A stretch of DNA of 35,968 bases, taken from positions 1 through 35,968 of the forward strand of contig CAIWEX010000802.1 of assembly GCA_903911795.1 (NCBI GenBank), given 5' to 3'. The stretch comes from an uncultured Schlesneria sp. GTDB taxonomy: Bacteria > Planctomycetota > Planctomycetia > Planctomycetales > Planctomycetaceae. The position numbers were made by a program, and so were the translations under genes. Below the pieces are notes generated by a model. The model was not told the origin of the DNA. It did no database searches and saw only the letters and a list, made by a program, of their open reading frames with translations. Each line of letters starts with the position of its first letter. Position 1 is the first letter of the stretch. Shown one piece after another: positions 8,114 to 16,049 of this stretch.

Positions 8114-8722
8114 ATGTTGGCGACCGCTGATCTGCTGGATGCGGCAATTCGAGTTGTCAGTCGCGATGGCCTGGGGGCACTCACTCTGGATGGGGTGGCT
8201 CGGGAAGCGGGTGTCAGCAAGGGGGGATTGACGCACCACTTTGCGACCAAAGACGCACTCGTGACAGCCATGCTGGAACACTTCGCCCAGCGACTGATTC
8301 GCGAAGTCGACCGATTCGCCGCGGACGATCCTGAAGTGGCGGGTCGTCGGGTTCGTGCGATGATGAAGGTCGGACACCCGGAATTGCGTGGTGATGTGGC
8401 TCCAGCCGATTCAAAACAGGCGTCCGAAGTTCAACAACTATTTTATGCCGCCATCGCCGCTGCCGTTGTGAATCCCAAATTGCTTGAACCGCTCAAACAA
8501 CATGCGGACGGATTACGACAGCGGATGTTGCAGCAACCGTCGGACGGTCTCTGGCAAATCATCATCTGGCTGGCATTGGATGGCCTGATGCTCTGGAAGT
8601 TACTGGGATTGATCTCTCAGGATGATCCCATGCATGGCGAAGTCCTGCAATTTCTATACGGTCTCAGTTCCCGTCCACCGATGACGGAACCGGCCGAGGA
8701 GGTGGAATATGTCCGCAACTAA
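8114..8722 (+). CDS. TetR-family transcriptional regulator
   Basis: This is a 202-residue TetR-type repressor. The N-terminal helix-turn-helix lies at about residues 20-47 (LTLDGVAREAGVSKGGLTHHF), followed by the usual KDAL helix. The C-terminal ligand-binding half is not specific enough to name an inducer. The start is fixed: an in-frame TAG lies two codons upstream and a GAGGAG motif precedes the ATG. Its last 14 bases overlap the DevB-like gene, so regulator and exporter are cotranscribed and probably translationally coupled. The likely role is to repress this operon until a substrate or toxic compound is sensed. That is inferred from context. Confidence 0.92.
   Translation: MLATADLLDAAIRVVSRDGLGALTLDGVAREAGVSKGGLTHHFATKDALVTAMLEHFAQRLIREVDRFAADDPEVAGRRVRAMMKVGHPELRGDVAPADSKQASEVQQLFYAAIAAAVVNPKLLEPLKQHADGLRQRMLQQPSDGLWQIIIWLALDGLMLWKLLGLISQDDPMHGEVLQFLYGLSSRPPMTEPAEEVEYVRN
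8697..8702 (+). promoter_or_regulatory. Strong ribosome-binding site for devB inside tetR
   Basis: AGGAGG lies six bases before the ATG at 8709 and inside the last codons of tetR. It fixes the devB start and supports translational coupling between the two genes. Confidence 0.75.
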
Positions 8723-9785
8723 GTGTTCGCGATCCAGCCGGATCATGGCGATACTTTTCGTGGTCGTCGCAGTCACGATCGGAGCGGGATTTGGAACGGG
8801 GATCATCGTTGTCCCCGGCGAATCTTCCGCCCAGGGACCTGCCCCCGTGGCCCACGAATTGAACCATATCGGTGCCTGGGGACGGTTGTCACCACGCGGA
8901 GAAGTCCGGGCTTTGGCTGCTCCTTCCACGATGGATGCCGTGCGAGTCGCTCGACTCAACGTCGTCGAAGGACAGCGCGTCGAGGAGAACGAATTGATCG
9001 CAGTTCTCGACGCGCACGAACGCCGTCAGACGGCCGTCAGCCATGCGGAAGCGATGCTGGCGCTGGCGGAAGCTCGCTTGGAACAGACGCGTGAGTCTGC
9101 CAAACCGTCAGACATCGTGGCTCAGGCAGCTTTGATTGCGAGTCAGCGGCAGGAATTGGCTCAGGCGGAAATCGACTTGACGCGCGAAGAGTCTCTGCGA
9201 GAACGAAAAGCGAGTTCACAGTCGACCCTTGAGCAGGCCAAGTTGAAACGTGATCAAGCGGTTCTGGATATCCGACAAAGTGAAGCAAAGCTCGAGTCAT
9301 TGAAGACCCCTCGAAAGACGGATGTGGTCGTCGCGGAACGCCAGGTTGACGAAGCCCGTGCGGCACTGCGACAGGCCGAAGCGGACCTGCGTCTGACAGA
9401 AATCCGGTCTCCGACCGCGGCAACCGTGCTGCGGATCCATGCCAGAACGGGTGAGCGGGTCGGTGAACGGGGTGTTGTCGAAATCGGTGACGTCGATCAG
9501 ATGTATGCGATCGCGGAAGTCTATGAAGCAGATTTGGCTCGAGTTCGCGTCGGCCAGCCAGCCCGGGTTCGCATTCCCACGTTAAAGCTGGAAGTGGCGG
9601 GTGAAGTTGAACGCCTGGGCTTTGTTGTTCAGCGAAAAGACATCTTCAATACAGACCCCGTGGCAGACACCGATGCACGCGTGGTGGAAGTCTGGGTTCG
9701 CCTGGGCGCCGATGCCCCACCTGCGGTCGCTCAGCTTTCCAATGCTCGAGTCGAAGTCATCATCAACGTGGGCGGAACCCGATAA
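8709..9785 (+). CDS. devB: DevB-family ABC exporter membrane fusion protein
   Basis: This is the periplasmic adaptor of a DevBCA-type exporter (HlyD/MFP superfamily), 358 residues. A single inner-membrane segment lies at about 12-36. A biotinyl-lipoyl-like half follows at about 50-100. A long Ala/Glu/Arg/Gln-rich coiled coil spans about 105-240. The second lipoyl half and beta-barrel contain TGERVGERGVVEIGD and the DevB-typical NTDPVADTDARVVEV. It should link the DevC/DevA pump in the inner membrane to an outer-membrane channel, which is not encoded here. The gene overlaps tetR by 14 bases, and its stop codon overlaps the next start by one base (TAATG). In cyanobacteria DevBCA exports envelope glycolipids. 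The substrate here is unknown. Confidence 0.93.
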   Translation: MSATKCSRSSRIMAILFVVVAVTIGAGFGTGIIVVPGESSAQGPAPVAHELNHIGAWGRLSPRGEVRALAAPSTMDAVRVARLNVVEGQRVEENELIAVLDAHERRQTAVSHAEAMLALAEARLEQTRESAKPSDIVAQAALIASQRQELAQAEIDLTREESLRERKASSQSTLEQAKLKRDQAVLDIRQSEAKLESLKTPRKTDVVVAERQVDEARAALRQAEADLRLTEIRSPTAATVLRIHARTGERVGERGVVEIGDVDQMYAIAEVYEADLARVRVGQPARVRIPTLKLEVAGEVERLGFVVQRKDIFNTDPVADTDARVVEVWVRLGADAPPAVAQLSNARVEVIINVGGTR

Positions 9786-10939
9786 TGTGGCGCGACCTGC
9801 CGATCGCGTGGCTACAGCTCACGCATTCGAAAGCCAAATTCACTGTCGCCGTGACCGGGGTTGTCGTTGCCGTGTTGCTGATGTGGATGCAACTCGGATT
9901 CCTCGACGCTCTCTATCGCAGTGCCACATCGGTGGCGAGGCACCTGCGCGGCGACCTGGTGCTGCTCAGTCCCAACACCAAAACCTTTATGCAGCTCGAA
10001 CCCTTCGCGAAGAGACATATCGCCCGTTCGCTGGGACACGAAGGGGTCGCCAATGTCTACGCGCTGTATGTCGGTATGGCGATGTGGAAGAATCCCTGGA
10101 ACGGTGAAAAGCGACGCCTGTTCGTCTTCGGGATGGAACCCGACTACGCAACCTTCGAAGCGGATGATCTGGAGGAGTTGCTCCCCACGACGCTGGCGCC
10201 CGATGTCGGGATCTTTGATGCGGCCTCGCGTCCAGAGTTTGGGCCCGTGGGGAAGACGATTCGAAACGGCGAACCCGTCGCGGCGGAAATTAACGGACGT
10301 CTGATTCGAATTGCCGGTGTCACAACGATTGGTGCAGGCTTTCAGGCCGATGGGAACTTTGTCACGAGTACCGCGAATTACTTGCGTATCATGAACGATC
10401 CTCGATCAAGCATCGTGCAAGTCGGCCTGATTCGACTGAAGCCTGGCGCCGACAGCAAGCAGGTCCAGCGTGATCTGGCAGCGATGTACGGGAACGAAAT
10501 GACCGTGATGACGACCGAGGAAGTGGTTGCACGTGAATATGATTTCCTGACGCGTACTGCACCGATCGGGTTCGTATTCACGCTGGGGACGATTGTCGGC
10601 TGCATTATTGGTTTCGCAATCGTGTATCAGGTCCTCTACACCGACATTTCGAATCATCTTCCCCAGTTCGCCACACTTAAGGCGATGGGATACACGGATC
10701 GGTACCTGGCGGCAGTGGTGGTGCAGGAGGCATTAATCCTGGCCGCAGCGGGATTCATTCCCGGTTCGATTCTGGGAATGGCTCTATTTGCCGTGGCAAA
10801 GGCGGCGACAATGTTGCCGATGTACGTCACCTGGGATCGGGCCATTGAAGTGTTTGTATTGACGTTCACGATGTGCACCGTTTCGGGGTTGCTGGCGATG
10901 CGTCGATTGCGAGCGGCAGATCCCGCAGAAATCTTCTAA
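9785..10939 (+). CDS. devC: DevC-family ABC exporter permease
   Basis: This is the membrane subunit of the exporter, 384 residues, of the MacB/FtsX-type DevC family. It has one N-terminal transmembrane helix at about 17-40, a periplasmic domain of about 210 residues, and three C-terminal helices at about 262-283, 308-338 and 351-371. The cytoplasmic loop at about 290-305 (PQFATLKAMGYTDRYL) is typical of FtsX-like permeases and should contact the ATPase. The N-terminal MWRDLPIAWLQL and the GDLVLLSP segment are characteristic of DevC. Its ATG overlaps the DevB stop by one base, and the DevA gene follows after 64 bp. Confidence 0.93.
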   Translation: MWRDLPIAWLQLTHSKAKFTVAVTGVVVAVLLMWMQLGFLDALYRSATSVARHLRGDLVLLSPNTKTFMQLEPFAKRHIARSLGHEGVANVYALYVGMAMWKNPWNGEKRRLFVFGMEPDYATFEADDLEELLPTTLAPDVGIFDAASRPEFGPVGKTIRNGEPVAAEINGRLIRIAGVTTIGAGFQADGNFVTSTANYLRIMNDPRSSIVQVGLIRLKPGADSKQVQRDLAAMYGNEMTVMTTEEVVAREYDFLTRTAPIGFVFTLGTIVGCIIGFAIVYQVLYTDISNHLPQFATLKAMGYTDRYLAAVVVQEALILAAAGFIPGSILGMALFAVAKAATMLPMYVTWDRAIEVFVLTFTMCTVSGLLAMRRLRAADPAEIF

Positions 10940-11003
10940 AGTTCGTGCCCCAAAGTGAACGCGAATTCAGTGACAGAATGCAAACGTTGACGAGGACGAG
11001 GTC

Positions 11004-11732
11004 GTGACAACGATTCCCGACACTACTACGAAGCCCTCAACATCAACCTTCGGGTCTGATGGCCCTGCAATCCGTGTCCGGGGGCTGAATCACTTTTTTG
11101 GGGACGGCGAACTTCGCAAACAAATCCTATTCGATGTCGATTTTGACATTGCCGCCGGCGAAGTCGTGATCCTGACTGGCCCGTCGGGATGCGGCAAAAC
11201 AACGTTGTTGAGCCTGGTGGGCGGACTGCGACACATCATGGAAGGGAGCGTCCAGGTTCTGGGCCGTGAACTCTTCGGTGCATCGCGCGAAGAAATCATC
11301 GCCTCGCGACGGCAGACCGGATTTGTGTTTCAGCTTCACAATCTGCTCGACTTCTTGACCGCCCGACAGAACGTTGAGATGTCTGTGCAGCTCGACGCGG
11401 CAATCTCGGTTCGTGAACGGAAACACCGGGCAGAATCGATGCTCGCCAAAGTCGGCCTGTCAAATCGCCTGGACTACTACCCGACGGCTCTTTCCGGGGG
11501 CCAGCGGCAACGAGTTTCTATTGCCCGTGCTCTGGCGGGCGAACCACGATTGATCCTGGCCGACGAACCGACGGCCGCGCTCGACAGCCATTCAGGACGG
11601 CAGGCGGTCGAACTGGTTCAGGCCATGGCCCGGGAACAAGGGTGCACGGTCCTGATGGTGACACACGACACCCGAATTCTGGACATCGCCGATCGCGTCG
11701 TCCGCATGGAAGACGGACGAATGATACCTTGA
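11004..11732 (+). CDS. devA: DevA-family ABC exporter ATP-binding protein
   Basis: This is the ATPase that powers the DevB/DevC exporter, 242 residues. All ABC motifs are intact: Walker A at 59-67 (GPSGCGKTT), Q-loop Gln110, signature LSGGQ at 163-167, Walker B ending DEP at 187-189, and the H-loop His221 in VTHD. The sequence belongs to the MacB/LolD/DevA branch, which partners with FtsX-like permeases. GTG 11004 is used as start because GAGG lies just upstream and no earlier start is suitable. The first 20 residues are a poorly conserved leader. It is the last gene of the tetR-devBCA unit. The next gene begins after about 70 bp on the same strand and may be read through. Confidence 0.94.
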   Translation: MTTIPDTTTKPSTSTFGSDGPAIRVRGLNHFFGDGELRKQILFDVDFDIAAGEVVILTGPSGCGKTTLLSLVGGLRHIMEGSVQVLGRELFGASREEIIASRRQTGFVFQLHNLLDFLTARQNVEMSVQLDAAISVRERKHRAESMLAKVGLSNRLDYYPTALSGGQRQRVSIARALAGEPRLILADEPTAALDSHSGRQAVELVQAMAREQGCTVLMVTHDTRILDIADRVVRMEDGRMIP

Positions 11733-11787
11733 ACACGACACCCCTCGTTCGTTTCTCTTATTTCATCGCGACGCCCATCGCGCGGCG

Positions 11788-11799
11788 TTATCATGATAA
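11788..11799. promoter_or_regulatory. 12-bp perfect palindrome at the amidotransferase start
   Basis: TTATCATGATAA is a perfect palindrome lying across the first possible ATG of the next gene. It could be an operator, or simply chance in an AT-rich start region. No second copy was noted elsewhere in the window. Confidence 0.25.
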
Positions 11800-11801
11800 T
11801 C

Positions 11802-12521
11802 ATGACACGCCCACTCATTGGTATCACCGTCGACAACGTTGACAGCAGCATTGCGACTGACAAGTACGAGAGCAACGCCGACTACAGCCGCGCTGTTGTC
11901 GCCGCTGGTGGACTGCCTCTTCTGATGGCGCAAGACTGCCAACTGGCTTCACATTACGTCGAAAGATGCGATGGGATCCTGCTGACAGGTGGAAGAGACA
12001 TCCGGTCAGAGTCGTTTGGGGTCCCGGCACATCCCCTTTCACGCTGTATGGACCCCGAACGACAGATGTTTGAACTGGCGCTGCTGGAGGCCTTGGCGGC
12101 TCAACCCCAGCGACCAGTCCTGGGAATCTGCCTGGGAATGCAATTGATGGCAATGCATGCAGGTGGGCGGATGAATCAACATCTCCCCGATACTCTGGCA
12201 AACGCGGCTGATACCCATCAGGACAATCATCCTCATCCGATTGTCATCGGGATTGAAGCATCGGTGCTGCTGGACGGTGTCCCGGTGACTCGAGATGCCA
12301 TCACTGCCGAGACTGTTGTCTCGTCGCACCATCAAGGGGTGGTTGACGCGGGACGCTTGCGAGTCGTCGCAACTTCTGCCGACGGAGTCATCGAAGCCAT
12401 TGATGATCCAACGCGAGCGTTTTATCTGGGGGTCCAGTGGCATCCGGAACGAAGCGACGGCTTGTTGAATCGCGATCTGATCAAGCGGTTTGTCCACGCA
12501 TGCATTTATCGACATGCGTAA
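11802..12521 (+). CDS. Class I glutamine amidotransferase-like gamma-glutamyl hydrolase (peptidase C26 type)
   Basis: This protein of about 239 residues belongs to the peptidase C26 group, which includes PuuD (gamma-glutamyl-GABA hydrolase). Counting from the ATG at 11793, the catalytic triad is visible: Cys113 in GICLGMQ, with His217 and Glu219 in VQWHPE. The oxyanion region LLTGGRDI (63-70) is typical of C26 proteins. Family members hydrolyse gamma-glutamyl amides in the cytoplasm. The exact substrate is not given by the sequence. Two ATGs are possible, 11793 and 11802. The second gives the family-like N-terminus MTRPLIGIT and is used here, though neither has a clear ribosome-binding site. 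The gene lies 3' of devA and 5' of a transglutaminase-like gene on the same strand. Confidence 0.88.
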   Translation: MTRPLIGITVDNVDSSIATDKYESNADYSRAVVAAGGLPLLMAQDCQLASHYVERCDGILLTGGRDIRSESFGVPAHPLSRCMDPERQMFELALLEALAAQPQRPVLGICLGMQLMAMHAGGRMNQHLPDTLANAADTHQDNHPHPIVIGIEASVLLDGVPVTRDAITAETVVSSHHQGVVDAGRLRVVATSADGVIEAIDDPTRAFYLGVQWHPERSDGLLNRDLIKRFVHACIYRHA

Positions 12522-12693
12522 TTACCGTAACTTCCGGAATTGCGACGAGATCAGATAACGGGTTCATGGCCCATGCATGGTAGGATGCTCGCTGCGGTGA
12601 AATTGTTTACCGCGATGCTTCCGTTGCCACGCATTCGCCAGCGAACCAAGTATTCGCCAGCAAAAGCCGCGACATTGCGATTCTCCTGCGAAA

Positions 12694-13521
12694 GTGAGCG
12701 ACGCCATCTACATCAAAGTCGGTTACGAACTTGTCTACGATTGTCCGCAACCGACTCCCATGTTGTTGATGCTGAATATCCACTACAGCCACGCGTACGA
12801 GATCATCAGGCCGGATCTGCTGGTGACCAACCCTGCCGTGGTGATCACTCCTTATCGCGACAATTTTGGCAATTGGTGCAGCCGTATCGAAGCCCCTGCC
12901 GGCAGGACGACGATCTCCACGATGGCCCTGATCCGCTCATTAGGAAAGACGGACCCTGTCGTTCCAGATGCACGGCAGCATCCTGTCTGGGAACTGCCTG
13001 AAGAGACCTTGGCCTTTCTGCTGGGAAGCCGATACTGCGAAACAGATCTGCTGACCGATTTCGCCTGGAAGCAGTTTGGCTCAACGCCTCTGGGCTGGGC
13101 CCGGGTTCAGGCGATCTGCAATTTCGTGAATAACCACATCAAATTCGATTACACCAAGGCCCGAGCCACCAAGACCGCCGTCGAAGCCTTCAATGAGCGG
13201 GTCGGCGTTTGTCGCGACTACGCTCATCTGGCAATCACGTTGTGTCGGTGCTTAAACATTCCCGCGCGGTATTGCACCGGATATCTGGGTGACGCCGGGA
13301 CGATGCCACCCTACGGGCTGATGGATTTTGCCGGCTGGTTCGAAGCCTTCCTGGGAGGCCAATGGCATGTCTTCGATCCGCGTAACAACGTTCCCCGCAT
13401 CGGCCGCATCCTGATCGCCCGCGGCCGCGACGCAGTTGACGTCGCCATCAGCACCACCTTCGGCCCCAACACCCTGGTCAGCTTCAAAGTCATATGCGAC
13501 GAAGTACTGCCCCCCATCTGA
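12694..13521 (+). CDS. Cytoplasmic transglutaminase-like protein lacking the usual catalytic His
   Basis: This 275-residue protein has an N-terminal beta domain (about 1-105) and a transglutaminase-like core (about 135-235). The nucleophile is present as Cys173 in GVCRDYAH. In most relatives the core continues as DFHAWFE, but here the residues are DFAGWFE (about 211-217), so Ala replaces the expected catalytic His. The Asp in HVFDPRN (about 228) is present, and the tail carries ARGRDAVDVA, typical of one bacterial subfamily. I recall other members of that subfamily with Ser or Ala at this site, so it may be a subfamily trait. No signal peptide is seen. GTG 12694 is the likely start, as no earlier in-frame start is open. 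Confidence 0.85.
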   Translation: MSDAIYIKVGYELVYDCPQPTPMLLMLNIHYSHAYEIIRPDLLVTNPAVVITPYRDNFGNWCSRIEAPAGRTTISTMALIRSLGKTDPVVPDARQHPVWELPEETLAFLLGSRYCETDLLTDFAWKQFGSTPLGWARVQAICNFVNNHIKFDYTKARATKTAVEAFNERVGVCRDYAHLAITLCRCLNIPARYCTGYLGDAGTMPPYGLMDFAGWFEAFLGGQWHVFDPRNNVPRIGRILIARGRDAVDVAISTTFGPNTLVSFKVICDEVLPPI

Positions 13522-13526
13522 AGAGG

Positions 13527-13646
13527 CTACCACGGAGGACACGGAGCAGCACAGAGAAATACACAGAGAATAAAAGCCAGTGACATCTGTAGTTCTTATC
13601 TCTGAATTTTGCCTCTGTGCCCCTCCGTGTCCTCCGTGGTAAAACC
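13527..13646. repeat. Composite palindromic repeat, copy 1 (half A then half B)
   Basis: Half A (13527-13583) begins CTACCACGGAGGACACGGAG. Half B (13594-13646) ends with its complement, so 13528-13546 and 13623-13641 form an exact 19-bp inverted repeat. Inner segments (GCACAGAG and CTCTGTGC) also pair. A second copy lies at 29869-29997 with the halves in the opposite order. The element fills the gap between two convergent genes and could act as a terminator. Confidence 0.8.
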
Positions 13647-13658
13647 CATTCCAGAAGG

Positions 13659-15260
13659 TCAAGACCCTGAATTGAGTGACGATTCTTCCAGTTGAATCAA
13701 CTGCCGATAGCGTTCGACGATTTCTGGAGTGGCGACCTGCGGCAGATGTTTTCCTAACTGGATGGCTTCCAGAGTGCTGATCAGTCGACGAAATTTGACC
13801 TCGCGCAATTCGTGCTCTTCTGCTTTCTTTTCAGATTCGGCCGCTTGCTGCCGGCGCTGATCGTACCCCTTCCATGCGGGTAACTGCTTGAGATCCGCCA
13901 AGAGCTGTTCCTGATTGTCCGGTTTAAGCAACGGGGATTCTTCCCAATGCTTGGGATCTGCCAACTCCGGCCACTTCTCGGCAATTTCCTGAAGCAACTC
14001 TCGTCGCCCTGATCCTGCACGACGTCGGCCACCACCTGGCCTGGGGCCTCGCTTCTGGCTTTTACGGTGCAATTCATAGGCCGCAATGACCACTGAAACA
14101 TCGTCCTGCAACGAAAACCCGAGACCTTTGCTGAGGCCGGTCACGATGCGAGCCGAGACGGGACGTCCCTGATCAACGAACGACTGCAAGGTGCCGCCAA
14201 GTACTGGCGGCTTTGGTGGCGGTCGGTCGTCGGTCACGGCAGGTTTCGCCTCGGGCTCCGATTTCTTGTCGGGCTGCGAATTCGAGTCCACGGGAGCAGC
14301 AGGCTGCTTGATGTCAGCGAGGCTCATGCGGCTATAGGTTCGCAACAGGACATCGGATGTTCGCAGCGGAATATCAATCGTGTTTCCAGCAACAACCGCA
14401 TAAGCATACGCTTCGGCAAATGAGATGCTGCCGTCACCATCGATGTCGCATCCAGTTACGGGAACACCCGTCCGACTGCGACCGACGATGGCTCCCCAGA
14501 AATAACTGCTGAACTCTTCATCATTATGAATATCAGGCCGACAACCTGCAGCCGGAAGATCATGTCGCTGGGCAAAGAATCCCGCTCGCAACTGCGACGC
14601 CAAGCCTTTCTTTTCATCCAGTTCCTGAAAGATCGTGTGACCGAATCCACCGCAATAGCACTGAGCCATGACCATCACAACCGGGATCGTTGGCGGTAAC
14701 TCACTGAGCCATCTGGTGAACTCGCGAGCGGTAATTCTCTGTTCATTCCAGCAGTCAATCGTCGTGTTGAAGGGATCTGGCTTAGGTCCCTCGCTTCCGT
14801 GTGCGGTCACGTAGACAATCAGTCGATCACCCGGCTGAGCCTTTTTTGCGATGGCCTTCAGGCGTGAGTGAACCAGCGCTGGGTCAAGTCCCCCTGCGAT
14901 ATCAGGCACGCGGTGATTTCGATATTCGAGCTGCTCTTCTTCACGGCGGCGGTGGAGATTCTCCAGCAGTTCGATCACCGGATTCTGTCGAGGCTTGGTC
15001 GCCAGGACTTGCAGATCAGCGATGGGATCGTTGCCATCCGAGAAGAAGATATCGTGATTGCGGCTGCCGCGATGTTTTTCATCCAGGACCTGCTGGAAGA
15101 AGATCACATTGGCTTCGAGGGAAGCCTGGTTGCCGGTCGGGTTGTAACCACCGCCGATCGTCAGGAAGTAGTCGGCCGCCAACAGCATCGGACTGCATGT
15201 TGTCCAGATTGCAAAGACCATCACCAGGACTCGTGACGTCGGTCGCAGTTGAAGTACCAT
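13659..15260 (-). CDS. Exported caspase/legumain-like (clan CD) protein with EF-hand
   Basis: This 533-residue protein has an N-terminal signal peptide (about 1-29). Residues about 30-300 resemble clan CD cysteine peptidases of the legumain/caspase type. The catalytic pair is His154 in VTAHGSEG and Cys201 in MAQCYCGG, each after a hydrophobic strand as the fold expects. Residues 272-283 (DIDGDGSISFAE) match a 12-residue EF-hand calcium loop at every key position. A Pro-rich linker (about 318-352) leads to a charged, mostly helical C-terminal region of about 180 residues with no recognised fold. Calcium-dependent proteolysis outside the cytoplasm is a reasonable inference, but substrate and activity are unknown. 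Promoter signals were not resolved in the repeat-rich gap upstream. Confidence 0.82.
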   Translation of the reverse strand: MVLQLRPTSRVLVMVFAIWTTCSPMLLAADYFLTIGGGYNPTGNQASLEANVIFFQQVLDEKHRGSRNHDIFFSDGNDPIADLQVLATKPRQNPVIELLENLHRRREEEQLEYRNHRVPDIAGGLDPALVHSRLKAIAKKAQPGDRLIVYVTAHGSEGPKPDPFNTTIDCWNEQRITAREFTRWLSELPPTIPVVMVMAQCYCGGFGHTIFQELDEKKGLASQLRAGFFAQRHDLPAAGCRPDIHNDEEFSSYFWGAIVGRSRTGVPVTGCDIDGDGSISFAEAYAYAVVAGNTIDIPLRTSDVLLRTYSRMSLADIKQPAAPVDSNSQPDKKSEPEAKPAVTDDRPPPKPPVLGGTLQSFVDQGRPVSARIVTGLSKGLGFSLQDDVSVVIAAYELHRKSQKRGPRPGGGRRRAGSGRRELLQEIAEKWPELADPKHWEESPLLKPDNQEQLLADLKQLPAWKGYDQRRQQAAESEKKAEEHELREVKFRRLISTLEAIQLGKHLPQVATPEIVERYRQLIQLEESSLNSGS

Positions 15261-16049
15261 GAGTTCAAACTCAAATGTGTGGCGGATACAGAATTGATTC
15301 CACGTGAGAGTACAACGGAGCGAATCGACGATGCCACTTCTTCGGAGCCCTCAGAGAAGCAGAGCCAGGTGGCACGCAGGATCGATCGCGTCCCTCTCCT
15401 CACACTTTGAAGCATGACAAGAAGGACTTGCTCGACGTCCTGGCCAATTAACTTTCGATCGCTACGATACCACGATTTGCATTTGGCATGGAAGGTCCTT
15501 TGTTTGCCCTGCACCCCTGTCAGACAGGAGTTATGGCTTCCGCTGCGTTCGGGTCGAGTCTTCGAGGGGGCGTGACGCGACGAGTGAAACGAGGCTCGCG
15601 AGTTCACGATAGTCGTGGTTCGCTCCGCGAACCACGCCGCATTTAGTTATGCCAGCCAAGCTATTCACCACGTCATCAGCGGTCTAGCTATCAACCAAGA
15701 AGCGTTGGTTCGCGGATAGGCTGTGAATTTATTCGGCGGGATGGCCCTGATAGTTTGAGCCTGCCCTCCGTTTCGGGGCCTTCCCGTTGGTCACTTCGCC
15801 ACTCCGCGAACCAACGTTTCTTAGGACACACTTCTGAAGTCGAGGCGAATCTGTAAGTTGCCATAGGAAATGCAGCGTTGGTTCGCGGACATAAGGTTTC
15901 GTGATGAGGAACGCCCCTCGGCATGTCCGGCTCAATCGTCGGACCGCGCGACCGTGTGAAGATCTTGTAAAATTTCCCTGGCCGGATCAGCGAGAATTTC
16001 AACGTGACAGCACTTGGGGAGGGAGGTACGGGAGGGCGAGGCCTGAGTT
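15261..16049. other. Repeat-rich intergenic region with no clear gene
   Basis: This 789-bp gap between the caspase-like gene and the IS4 transposase has only short reading frames of low-complexity, Arg/Ser-rich composition. None has a convincing start or similarity. It holds the hairpin and repeated 14-mers listed separately (15614-15889). The left end of the IS4-type element should lie near its right edge, but no clear terminal repeat was found. Confidence 0.6.
15614..15889. repeat. Cluster of related GGTTCGC palindromic motifs
   Basis: A hairpin at 15614-15636 has exact 10-bp arms (CGTGGTTCGC and its complement) with a 3-base loop. The 14-mer CGTTGGTTCGCGGA occurs directly at 15703-15716 and 15876-15889, and inverted at 15803-15816. 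All four sites share the GGTTCGC core. This could be a decayed miniature element or a group of repetitive extragenic palindromes. Confidence 0.7.

Noticed and set aside
15221-15607. Minus-strand frame of 128 codons upstream of the caspase-like gene
   Set aside because: It overlaps the start of the real gene and its composition is Ser/Arg-rich without any motif.
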